Assembly: GCA_913054565.1 (NCBI GenBank)
Contig: CAJXHW010000008.1
Span: 1 to 17,103 of the forward strand
Length of the DNA: 17,103 nt
Direction: 5' to 3'
From: an uncultured Kordia sp.
Lineage (GTDB): Bacteria > Bacteroidota > Bacteroidia > Flavobacteriales > Flavobacteriaceae
Shown here: in pieces, positions 1 to 6,801 of the stretch
How the letters are laid out: every line of letters starts with the position of its first letter
How positions within the stretch are numbered: position 1 is the first letter of the stretch
Notes under the pieces: model-generated
Databases searched by the model: none
What the model was told of the DNA's origin: nothing
The model's input: only the letters and a program-made list of their open reading frames with translations
Translations under genes and position numbers: made by a program

Positions 1-11
1 GATGCAGGTAT

Positions 12-44
12 AAAAAGAAAGCCTTCGATTTCTCGAAGGCTTTC
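12..44 (-). terminator. Rho-independent terminator of rpmE2
   Basis: A perfect 12-bp inverted repeat occupies 17-28 and 33-44 (arm GAAAGCCTTCGA) with a 4-base loop. Read on the minus strand it is followed by a T run (complement of 12-16), which fits an intrinsic terminator 22 bases past the rpmE2 stop. The plus-strand side (TTTCAATATG) is less U-rich, so any bidirectional action on a gene left of the window is only possible. Confidence 0.88.
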
Positions 45-66
45 AATATGTATAAAACTCAAAGAA

Positions 67-318
67 TTATTTCTTGAATTTTGAGTATTTTGTCTTGAAC
101 TTATCAATACGCCCTGCAGTATCTACTAACTTAGATTTACCTGTATAGAAAGGGTGAGATGTTCTTGAAATTTCTAATTTGAATAATGGATACTCAACTC
201 CGTCTACTTCAAGAGTTTCTTTTGTATCTACAGTAGACTTAGTTAAGAACACATCATCATTTGACATATCTTTAAATGCTACTAATCTATAATTTTCTGG
301 ATGTAAACCTTGTTTCAT
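67..318 (-). CDS. rpmE2: 50S ribosomal protein L31, type B (zinc-independent)
   Basis: This 83-residue protein of the large ribosomal subunit begins MKQGLHPENYRLVAFKD and carries the type B signature HPENYR-x-V-x-F-K-D near the N-terminus, plus SRTSHPFYTGKSK in the second half. It contains no cysteine, so the zinc-binding CxxC of type A L31 is absent; type B copies are known as zinc-free versions, often induced under zinc limitation. An in-frame TTG at 348 would add ten residues, but that codon lies inside the promoter -7 element, and family members start at the ATG chosen here. The C-terminus is Lys-rich (KYSKFKK), as expected for an rRNA-binding protein. The gene is monocistronic, divergent from the DUF4199 gene, and followed by its own terminator. 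Confidence 0.96.
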   Translation of the reverse strand: MKQGLHPENYRLVAFKDMSNDDVFLTKSTVDTKETLEVDGVEYPLFKLEISRTSHPFYTGKSKLVDTAGRIDKFKTKYSKFKK

Positions 319-345
319 TTTCTTAATCTTAACATTTTCGAGGTG

Positions 346-373
346 CAAATATATTACTTTTAATCTATTTCAA
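346..373 (-). promoter_or_regulatory. Bacteroidota-type promoter of rpmE2
   Basis: On the minus strand, a TTG (-33 element) at 373-371 is followed after 17 bases by TATATTTG at 353-346. The latter is an exact match to the Bacteroidota -7 consensus TAnnTTTG. Transcription would start near 340, leaving a leader of roughly 20 bases before the ATG at 318. This placement also excludes the upstream TTG codon as a start. Confidence 0.72.
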
Positions 374-420
374 AAAACTTATTAGTAAAATATTTTAAAC
401 TTTTTTCTGTAACGATTTAC

Positions 421-428
421 TACACTTG
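421..428 (+). promoter_or_regulatory. Possible -7 element of the DUF4199-glycosyltransferase unit
   Basis: TACACTTG differs from TAnnTTTG at one position and lies 29 bases before the ATG at 458, a suitable distance. No clear TTG is seen 17-20 bases upstream, so this is only a candidate. Confidence 0.35.
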
Positions 429-457
429 TTAACTGATAAAGCAAAACTAATTAAATT

Positions 458-985
458 ATGAAAGATAACGCAAATTCAACAAAAAACATTGCATTAAATT
501 ATGGGCTAATTTTAGGGTTCACAACAGTTTTAATTTCTGTTGCAACCTATATTATTGATATGCCCTTAAAAACAGGATGGATTAGTGGCTTATTAGGTAT
601 TATTGTCATGATTGCCTTGATTGTTTTAGGTATAAAAAAATATAAAGAAGGTAATGACGGATATGTTTCATTAACTGAAGCGTTAAAAGTTGGTATTGCA
701 ATAGCACTAGTAGGTGGTATTATTGGATCAATTTACCAATTAGTATTCTTATCTTATATTGACCCAGAATATATTTCTAGAGTTCAAGAATTACAACTTG
801 AACAAACTTTAGAGCAAAACCCAGAAATGTCTGATGAACAAATACAAATGATGAAAGACATGGGGTCAAAATTCTCATCACCATGGATCTCATTTGCTGG
901 AGCATTAATCGGGAACTTATTATTCGGATTCATCTTCTCATTAATTGGTGGATTGATTTTGAAAAAAGACAAAACAACAATTTAA
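458..985 (+). CDS. DUF4199 family four-helix membrane protein
   Basis: This 175-residue inner-membrane protein has four predicted hydrophobic helices at about residues 12-32, 41-60, 74-98 and 143-168. Between the third and fourth is a hydrophilic, acidic stretch (about 101-140) rich in Glu, Gln and Met. The segment GYVSLTEALKVGIAIALVGG before and into helix 3 is typical of the DUF4199 family, a Bacteroidota group of unknown function. The end is short and basic (LKKDK). It precedes the glycosyltransferase gene by 21 bases on the same strand. From my knowledge of the family this order recurs in Flavobacteriia, which suggests a joint role in modifying a lipid-linked sugar, but nothing in the sequence proves a function. 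Confidence 0.9.
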   Translation: MKDNANSTKNIALNYGLILGFTTVLISVATYIIDMPLKTGWISGLLGIIVMIALIVLGIKKYKEGNDGYVSLTEALKVGIAIALVGGIIGSIYQLVFLSYIDPEYISRVQELQLEQTLEQNPEMSDEQIQMMKDMGSKFSSPWISFAGALIGNLLFGFIFSLIGGLILKKDKTTI

Positions 986-1006
986 TTTCAGCCCTTTTTA
1001 AAAGAT

Positions 1007-1957
1007 ATGAATCTCTCTATAATCATTCCGCTTCTTAATGAAGACGAATCATTAACAGAATTACATCATTGGATTATGCAAGTTATGCAATCCAATGGGT
1101 ATTCATATGAAATACTCTTTATAGATGATGGTTCAACAGACAATTCATGGCAAGTTATCAATCAACTTTCAGCAAAAAACCCTAACGTAAAAGGCTTAAA
1201 GTTTTTACGTAATTACGGAAAATCACAAGCATTACATTTAGGTTTTGAAAAAGCTCAAGGTAATGTAGTTATTACAATGGATGCTGATTTGCAAGACAAC
1301 CCTGAAGAAATACCCGAATTATACAACTTAATTGCTCACCAAGGTTTTGATTTAATTTCTGGATGGAAAAAGAAACGTTATGATTCAATTTTCGCAAAAA
1401 ACTTACCCTCTAAGCTATTTAATTGGTGTGCTCGTAAAACCTCTGGTTTAAAATTACATGATTTTAATTGTGGCTTAAAAGCCTATAAAAATGAGGTTGT
1501 AAAAAATGTTGATGTGTATGGTGAAATGCATCGTTACATTCCTGTATTAGCAAAAAACGCTGGGTTTAAAAAAATTGATGAAAAAATAGTACAACATCAA
1601 GCACGTAAATACGGAAAAACAAAATTTGGGATGGACAGGTTTATTAATGGATTCTTAGATTTATTAACAATCTCATTTTTATCTAAGTTCGGGAAACAAC
1701 CCATGCATTTATTTGGAGCATTAGGTACTCTCCTATTCTTTATCGGTTTTATATTTGCTTTTTATCTAGGTATTGATAAAATCATTTTAAACCCAACTGG
1801 ACGGTTAATTACCCAACGACCACAATTTTACATTTCACTAGTTAGTATGATTATTGGATCACAATTATTTATTGCTGGATTTTTAGGAGAATTGGTGTTG
1901 CGTAACAATAAAAACCATGAACGTTATAAAGTTGAAGAAGAACTGAATATTTCTTAG
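1007..1957 (+). CDS. GT2 glycosyltransferase, polyprenyl-phosphate type (GtrB/DPM1-like)
   Basis: This 316-residue family 2 glycosyltransferase probably transfers a sugar from a nucleotide sugar to a polyprenyl phosphate at the cytoplasmic face of the inner membrane. The GT-A domain (about 1-225) shows the N-terminal strand MNLSIIIPLLNE, the nucleotide-binding DDGSTDNSW at 40-48, and the metal-binding DADLQD at 92-97. The Dpm1/GtrB-type segment GEMHRYIPVLAKNAG is at 172-186, followed by the basic KYGKTKFG near 201-208. Two C-terminal membrane helices (about 233-255 and 275-298) match the bactoprenol glucosyltransferase architecture. Length is normal for the group. The donor sugar cannot be read from the sequence. 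The gene follows DUF4199 by 21 bases and is probably co-transcribed with it. No convincing intrinsic terminator follows. Confidence 0.93.
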   Translation: MNLSIIIPLLNEDESLTELHHWIMQVMQSNGYSYEILFIDDGSTDNSWQVINQLSAKNPNVKGLKFLRNYGKSQALHLGFEKAQGNVVITMDADLQDNPEEIPELYNLIAHQGFDLISGWKKKRYDSIFAKNLPSKLFNWCARKTSGLKLHDFNCGLKAYKNEVVKNVDVYGEMHRYIPVLAKNAGFKKIDEKIVQHQARKYGKTKFGMDRFINGFLDLLTISFLSKFGKQPMHLFGALGTLLFFIGFIFAFYLGIDKIILNPTGRLITQRPQFYISLVSMIIGSQLFIAGFLGELVLRNNKNHERYKVEEELNIS

Positions 1958-1981
1958 GTATTTGATTACAAAATTGAAAAC

Positions 1982-2015
1982 TGCAAATCCGTAATTCAAA
2001 TTCATTACATTTGCA
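1982..2015. repeat. Imperfect dyad overlapping the phosphohexomutase promoter
   Basis: TGCAAAT (1982-1988) and GTAAT (1991-1995) are mirrored by ATTAC (2004-2008) and ATTTGCA (2009-2015). This gives a 12-bp stem with a two-base bulge (CC) and an 8-base loop. The right arm contains the -7 element of the downstream gene. No T run follows on the plus strand, so an operator or mRNA structure is more likely than a terminator. Confidence 0.5.
2006..2013 (+). promoter_or_regulatory. -7 element upstream of the phosphohexomutase gene
   Basis: TACATTTG is an exact match to the Bacteroidota TAnnTTTG consensus, 25 bases before the ATG at 2039. The expected TTG about 17-20 bases upstream is missing (a CTG lies at 1981-1983), so the -33 part is weak. 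Confidence 0.55.
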
Positions 2016-2038
2016 TATTATTATAGTAAGAACAAACA

Positions 2039-3760
2039 ATGATATACATAGCACCTGAAATTCTTGACGTTGCAAACACATGGCTAACACCTACTTTTGA
2101 TGAAGATACACAACATCAAATAAAAGAACTTATTGCTAATAACCCTGACGAGTTAAAAGAAAGTTTTTATAAAAATTTAGCTTTCGGTACTGGAGGTATG
2201 CGAGGGATCATGGGAGTTGGCACAAATAGGATCAATAAATACACCTTAGGAAAAAACACACAAGGACTAGCTAATTATTTAAAGTACAAACATCCAAATA
2301 AAGACTTAAAAGTTGCTATTGCGTATGATTGTAGACATAATTCTGATAGTCTTGCAAAATTAGTTGCTGATGTCTTTTCAGCCAACAACATAAAAGTCTA
2401 TTTGTTTTCAGAATTAAGACCTACACCAGAATTATCATTTGCAGTAAAGCATTTAGATTGCGATTGTGGAATAGTTTTAACAGCATCACATAATCCGCCA
2501 GAATATAATGGCTATAAAGTTTACTGGAATGATGGCGGACAAATTGTTCCTCCTCAAGACGGTGAAATTATAGAAGCAATCAATGCCGTTGATTATGCTA
2601 ATATAAAATTTGACGCTAATACTAATTTAATTGAATCCATAGACAAAGACGTTGACGAGGCTTTTATAAACGCCTCTGTAGCTAACGGGAGTTTTGAAGG
2701 TACTGAGCGTAAAAACTTATCAATTGTTTTCACATCATTGCATGGTACTGCAATAACTATATTACCAGAAACTTTAAAACGTGCAGGATATTCAAATATT
2801 CACATTGTTGAAGAACAAGCACAACCTGACGGTAATTTCCCAACGGTTAAATCGCCAAATCCGGAAGAACCGGAAGCCTTAACAATGGCCATGGCGTTAG
2901 CAGAAAAAGTTAATGCAGATATCGTGATTGGTACAGACCCTGATTCTGATAGATTAGGAATAGCAGTGAGGGATAACAATAATAAATTAATTCTTCTAAA
3001 CGGAAATCAGACCATGGTTGTTATGACTGATTTTTTAATTGGTCAATGGTTAAAACAAGGAAAATTAGGAGATACTGATTTTGTAGGCTCTACAATAGTA
3101 TCAACACCAATGATGCAAGAACTTGCTGATTATTATGGTGTTGAATGCAAAGTGGGCTTAACTGGTTTTAAATGGATTGCTAAAATGATTAAAGACCACC
3201 CTAACCAACCTTTTATTGGTGGTGGTGAAGAAAGTTTTGGTTTTATGGTAGGTGATTTTGTTAGGGATAAAGACGCTGTTACTGCATCATTACTAGCTTG
3301 TGAAATTGCAAGTCAAGCAAAGTCTAACAATAGTACCTTTTATAAAGAATTATTAAAACTATATGTTACGCATGGGTTCTATAAAGAACATTTGGTGTCA
3401 CTTGTAAAAAAAGGAATTTCGGGAGCAGAAGAAATAGCGCAAATGATGGTTGATTTTAGAGAAAAACCTTTGAAAAAAATCAATGGCTCTAAAGTTATTA
3501 TGCTTGAGGATTACCAAGCGTCTACAATGAAAAACATTGTGACAGATAAAACCTACCCACTTGACATTCCAAAATCTAACGTATTAATTTATTATACAGA
3601 AGACGGTAGTAAAATTGCGTGTAGACCTAGCGGAACAGAACCAAAAATTAAATTTTACATCAGTGTAAAAAACACTTTAAAAACGGTTGATGATTTTGAA
3701 AAAATTAATTTACAATTAGACGCAAAAATAGACGCTATAATTAACGATTTGAATATCTAA
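2039..3760 (+). CDS. Phospho-sugar mutase (phosphoglucomutase/phosphomannomutase family)
   Basis: This 573-residue cytoplasmic alpha-D-phosphohexomutase interconverts hexose 1- and 6-phosphates, supplying glucose- or mannose-1-phosphate for nucleotide sugars. All four family signatures are present in order. The phosphoserine loop TASHNPPEYNGYK has catalytic Ser150. The Mg-binding GTDPDSDR has DPDSD at 300-304. The sugar-specificity loop GGGEESFGF has Glu397, Glu398 and Ser399. The phosphate-binding RPSGTEPKIK begins at Arg529. The N-terminal GTGGMRGIMGVGTNRIN (about 50-66) marks the longer PGM2/PgcA-like branch rather than the roughly 450-residue PMM/GlmM branch. GEES suggests that glucose and mannose phosphates are both possible substrates. 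The ABC exporter gene follows after only three bases, so the two are probably one operon. Confidence 0.95.
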   Translation: MIYIAPEILDVANTWLTPTFDEDTQHQIKELIANNPDELKESFYKNLAFGTGGMRGIMGVGTNRINKYTLGKNTQGLANYLKYKHPNKDLKVAIAYDCRHNSDSLAKLVADVFSANNIKVYLFSELRPTPELSFAVKHLDCDCGIVLTASHNPPEYNGYKVYWNDGGQIVPPQDGEIIEAINAVDYANIKFDANTNLIESIDKDVDEAFINASVANGSFEGTERKNLSIVFTSLHGTAITILPETLKRAGYSNIHIVEEQAQPDGNFPTVKSPNPEEPEALTMAMALAEKVNADIVIGTDPDSDRLGIAVRDNNNKLILLNGNQTMVVMTDFLIGQWLKQGKLGDTDFVGSTIVSTPMMQELADYYGVECKVGLTGFKWIAKMIKDHPNQPFIGGGEESFGFMVGDFVRDKDAVTASLLACEIASQAKSNNSTFYKELLKLYVTHGFYKEHLVSLVKKGISGAEEIAQMMVDFREKPLKKINGSKVIMLEDYQASTMKNIVTDKTYPLDIPKSNVLIYYTEDGSKIACRPSGTEPKIKFYISVKNTLKTVDDFEKINLQLDAKIDAIINDLNI

Positions 3761-3763
3761 TAA

Positions 3764-5593
3764 ATGAAGAGAATTATAAACAGACTATTGCCGTTTATTA
3801 AACTGTACAAAAGAAATGTCATTCTTAATGTAATTTTTAACATTCTGAATGCCTTTTTTGCAACACTATCATTTATCTCTTTAATCCCGATGATGAAAGT
3901 TTTATTTGACAAAACTCAAGTTATCAAAGAGGCTCCAGTTTGGAAAGGTTTTTCAAATATTGCTACTTACGGAGAACAATTCTTGTATTACAACATCTCA
4001 AATTTACTAGAAAAAGGAAATGCCCAAATGGCATTGTTATTAGTTGTTTCGCTTGTAATTTCAACTTTTTTATTCAAAAACCTCTTTGGTTATTTAGCGG
4101 CACAAAACATGATGTACCTCAGAAATGGTGTACTTTCAAAACTCAGAAAAGTTCTTTATGAAAAAATAGTTGGCTTGCCTATTTCATTTTTCTCTCAAAA
4201 AAGAAAAGGAGATGTAATGGCTCGAATGTTAGGAGACATTGGTGAAATGCAAAACTCTTTTTTTATTCTTTTAGAATTAATAGTTAGAGAGCCTTTAACA
4301 ATTATTTTCTCAATTAGTGCAATGTTTATGATTAGTGCTAAACTAACATTATTTGTTTTTATATTTTTACCAATTGCAGGCTTCGTTATCTCAATAATAG
4401 GAAAGAGTCTAAAGACTAGGTCATTAGAAGCGCAACAAGAATCTGGAAAACTGATTTCAATTGTAGAAGAAACATTGTCTGGCTTAAAAGTTATAAAAGG
4501 CTATAACGCTGAATCAAATTTTTTAAATAAATTCAACCAATCCATCCAAAGACTATTAAGACTTTCTAACAAAATAGGAAATAAAAATAATCTAGCAGGA
4601 CCACTAAGTGAAACTATGGGTATTGCAGCAATAGCAGTTTTATTATGGTACGGAGGTAATTTAGTATTAGTAGACAAATCAATTGAAGGTGTCACTTTTC
4701 TTTCGTTTATGGGCTTAGCATATAATATTTTAACACCCGCAAAAGCAATAAGTAAAGCATCTTATCGTGTAAAGAATGGTATGGCTGCTGCTGAAAGAGT
4801 TTTTGAAATCATGGATCAAGAAACTAGTATTCCTGATTTACCTAACGCAAAAGAAATTGTTGGTTTTAACAAAACCATTAAACTTAAAAACATTTCTTTT
4901 AAATATGAAAACCAGTATGTCTTAAATAATTTTTCACTTGAAATTAACAAAGGAAAAACAATTGCTTTGGTAGGACAATCTGGAAGTGGTAAATCTACCA
5001 TTGCAAATTTATTAACTCGTTTTTATGATGTAAACAAAGGTGAAATTTGCATTGATGGAGAAAACATTAAAAACACTTCTAAACATTCTCTACGCGCCTT
5101 AATGGGACTTGTTACTCAAGACTCTATTTTATTTAATGATTCAATTAAATACAACATAAAGCTTAGTAACCAAAACGCTACAGATGAAGAGGTTATAGAT
5201 GCTCTAAAAATAGCAAATGCTTGGGAGTTTGTAAAAGAATTTCCTGATGGTATAAACACCAATATTGGTGATGGAGGTGGTAAACTGTCTGGTGGACAAA
5301 AGCAACGCTTGTCTATTGCAAGAGCAGTTTTAAAAAACCCACCAATTATGATTTTAGACGAAGCTACTTCTGCTTTAGATACTGAGTCGGAAAAACTAGT
5401 GCAAGTTGCGCTAGAAAACATGATGAAAAACAGAACCTCAATTGTCATTGCCCACAGATTGTCTACAATTAAGAAAGCTGATCTTATAATTGTTATGAAA
5501 AAAGGTGAAATTATTGAACAAGGAAACCACCAGGAATTACTTGAAAAACAAGGCATGTATAAAAATTTAGTTGAGATGCAATCAATCGCATAA
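3764..5593 (+). CDS. MsbA-like ABC exporter (fused membrane and ATPase domains)
   Basis: This 609-residue half-transporter works as a homodimer in the inner membrane. An ABC type 1 exporter membrane domain of six helices fills about residues 15-335. The nucleotide-binding domain follows, with Walker A GQSGSGKS at 404-411, a Q-loop in VTQDSILFND, signature LSGGQKQR from 508, Walker B ending in Asp532 with catalytic Glu533, and the switch His564 in AHRLST. All catalytic positions are intact. The architecture and length match MsbA-type lipid flippases, and lipid A-core or another glycolipid is the likely cargo, but peptide or drug export cannot be excluded. The start follows the mutase stop as TAA-TAA-ATG, all in one frame, so translational coupling or re-initiation is plausible. 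A strong terminator closes the operon. Confidence 0.93.
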   Translation: MKRIINRLLPFIKLYKRNVILNVIFNILNAFFATLSFISLIPMMKVLFDKTQVIKEAPVWKGFSNIATYGEQFLYYNISNLLEKGNAQMALLLVVSLVISTFLFKNLFGYLAAQNMMYLRNGVLSKLRKVLYEKIVGLPISFFSQKRKGDVMARMLGDIGEMQNSFFILLELIVREPLTIIFSISAMFMISAKLTLFVFIFLPIAGFVISIIGKSLKTRSLEAQQESGKLISIVEETLSGLKVIKGYNAESNFLNKFNQSIQRLLRLSNKIGNKNNLAGPLSETMGIAAIAVLLWYGGNLVLVDKSIEGVTFLSFMGLAYNILTPAKAISKASYRVKNGMAAAERVFEIMDQETSIPDLPNAKEIVGFNKTIKLKNISFKYENQYVLNNFSLEINKGKTIALVGQSGSGKSTIANLLTRFYDVNKGEICIDGENIKNTSKHSLRALMGLVTQDSILFNDSIKYNIKLSNQNATDEEVIDALKIANAWEFVKEFPDGINTNIGDGGGKLSGGQKQRLSIARAVLKNPPIMILDEATSALDTESEKLVQVALENMMKNRTSIVIAHRLSTIKKADLIIVMKKGEIIEQGNHQELLEKQGMYKNLVEMQSIA

Positions 5594-5596
5594 TAT

Positions 5597-5627
5597 AAAA
5601 AGGGAGCACATTTGTACTCCCTTTTTT
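5597..5627 (+). terminator. Rho-independent terminator after the ABC exporter gene
   Basis: AAAAAGGGAG (5597-5606) pairs with CTCCCTTTTT (5617-5626) around a loop that can partly pair further (ACA with TGT). The right arm runs into a T tract ending at 5627. It starts four bases past the exporter stop, separating this operon from the sigma-factor operon. Confidence 0.9.
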
Positions 5628-5682
5628 ATTTCAACTCCCCCCAATCAAAAAAAATAATACAACATTCAATTAAACCATTTCT

Positions 5683-5715
5683 TATATTTAAAGTCTAAAA
5701 GGTTTTACCCTATAG
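5683..5715 (+). promoter_or_regulatory. Candidate -7 element and leader of the ECF sigma operon
   Basis: TATATTTA (5683-5690) fits TAnnTTTG except for the last base and lies 26 bases before the ATG. No TTG is visible 17-20 bases upstream, so an alternative sigma factor, possibly the encoded one, may be used. Directly before the start codon the leader reads GGTTTTACCC (5701-5710), a GC-rich patch in very AT-rich DNA. It holds a small GGT/ACC inverted repeat and is not a Shine-Dalgarno sequence. Its role is unknown. Confidence 0.35.
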
Positions 5716-6255
5716 ATGAACGAACAGGAATTAATTCAATTACTAAAAAACCCAATTACTCTAAACAGTGCGTTTAAAGAACTTGTGAGTATTTATAAAG
5801 AACGGTTATACTGGCATATTAGAAAAATTGTAATTAATCATGATGACACAGATGACGTGTTACAAAATACATTTATAAAAATTTTTAGAAACATCACTAA
5901 ATTTAATGAAGACAGTAAATTGTATTCTTGGATGTATCGTATAGCTACAAATGAAGCCATCACTTTTATTAATCAACGTGCTAAAAAAAACAATTCTACC
6001 ACTGAAGAAATTCAACAAACAATACTAAATAACATCGTTTCAGATGATTATTTTGATGGCAACGCAGCTCAATTAAAATTACAAAAAGCTATAGCCACAC
6101 TACCCCAAAAGCAACAATTAGTTTTTAATATGAAATATTTTGATAACATAAAATATCAAGATATGTCTGAAATTTTAAACACGTCAATTGGCGCTTTAAA
6201 AGCGTCATACCACCATGCCGTAAAAAAAATAGAAGTCTACATTAATAATAACTAA
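5716..6255 (+). CDS. ECF-type RNA polymerase sigma factor
   Basis: This 179-residue sigma-70 family protein consists only of regions 2 and 4, the ECF layout. Region 2 (about 20-90) includes the core-binding and -10-recognition segment DDTDDVLQNTFIKIFRNI, then SKLYSWMYRIATNEAITFI. Region 4 (about 121-175) carries LPQKQQLVFNMKYFDNIKYQ and the helix-turn-helix MSEILNTSIGALKASYHHAV. The linker is acidic, with SDDYFDGN at 109-116. It would direct RNA polymerase to its own regulon under an envelope signal. It heads a three-gene unit: a single-pass membrane protein starts 45 bases later and a secreted CpxP-like protein follows. In Flavobacteriaceae this last type is commonly annotated as a sensor of ECF-type sigma factor. 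Anti-sigma control by the neighbour is inferred from gene order and topology. Confidence 0.94.
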   Translation: MNEQELIQLLKNPITLNSAFKELVSIYKERLYWHIRKIVINHDDTDDVLQNTFIKIFRNITKFNEDSKLYSWMYRIATNEAITFINQRAKKNNSTTEEIQQTILNNIVSDDYFDGNAAQLKLQKAIATLPQKQQLVFNMKYFDNIKYQDMSEILNTSIGALKASYHHAVKKIEVYINNN

Positions 6256-6300
6256 TTATCTAAATTAAACCTTTGTATATTTATTGAGTCAAAGAATTAA

Positions 6301-6798
6301 ATGAACACTAATAAAGCACCTATAAAAACCGGGTTTAAAACTCCAAAGAATTATTTCAATACTTTTGAAAGCAATGTTTTTGAACAAATAAATCTTGAAA
6401 CAAAAACTGGATATACAGTTCCTGAAAATTATTTTGACTCTTTAGAGGATGAGGTCTTAAAAGAAATTTTCTCTGACAAAACAAAAGTTATATCATTAAT
6501 CAAAAGAAAGCAACTGATTTACATTTCAACAATTGCTGCGGCTTTAGTATTTAGTTTATTTATTTTAAAACCATCTGATTTACAAAAAACAACTTTTGAA
6601 AATATTGAGTATACTGTTTTAGAAGATTACTTATCGATTGAGAAAATTGATATTTCTGCAAACGAATTGGCAGAACTATACAACATTAACTCCAACGATC
6701 TTGACGGTATTTCATTTTCTAACATTGATGAGAATAACATTTTAGAGTACCTTTCAGATGAAACTATATCTGAAGATTATTTTGATAACGAATTATAA
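6301..6798 (+). CDS. Single-pass membrane protein with duplicated P-x-N-Y-F motif; candidate anti-sigma factor
   Basis: I do not recognise a named family with certainty. The 165-residue protein has a cytoplasmic-type N-terminal region (1-70) and one membrane helix at about 72-89, after the basic stretch KRKQ. A very acidic C-terminal region (90-165) would lie in the periplasm. The N-terminal region holds two copies of a short motif: GFKTPKNYFNTFESNVFEQI at 11-30 and GYTVPENYFDSLEDEVLKEI at 37-56, with P, N-Y-F and E conserved. The C-terminus repeats a related SEDYFDNEL. Similar F-x-x-P-x-N-Y-F elements are familiar near the N-termini of Bacteroidota proteins encoded next to ECF sigma factors. 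Its position three bases before a secreted sensor and 45 bases after the sigma gene supports an anti-sigma role, which is an inference. Confidence 0.8.
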   Translation: MNTNKAPIKTGFKTPKNYFNTFESNVFEQINLETKTGYTVPENYFDSLEDEVLKEIFSDKTKVISLIKRKQLIYISTIAAALVFSLFILKPSDLQKTTFENIEYTVLEDYLSIEKIDISANELAELYNINSNDLDGISFSNIDENNILEYLSDETISEDYFDNEL

Positions 6799-6801
6799 CA
6801 A

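Noticed and set aside
319..348. Ten-residue N-terminal extension of rpmE2 from a TTG codon
   Set aside because: The codon overlaps the promoter -7 element and L31 type B proteins begin at the internal ATG.
1869..2090. 73-codon minus-strand frame spanning the glycosyltransferase end and the mutase start
   Set aside because: Cys- and Leu-rich without a family match; it covers a promoter and two coding ends.
5116..5556. 146-codon minus-strand open frame opposite the ABC exporter ATPase domain
   Set aside because: The plus-strand frame has every ABC motif intact; the antisense product is low-complexity, Ser/Phe-rich and resembles no family.
6256..6300. Internal promoter before the membrane protein gene (TATATTTA-like sequence near 6276)
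   Set aside because: It lacks a -33 element and would start transcription almost at the ATG; AT-rich chance match is more likely.
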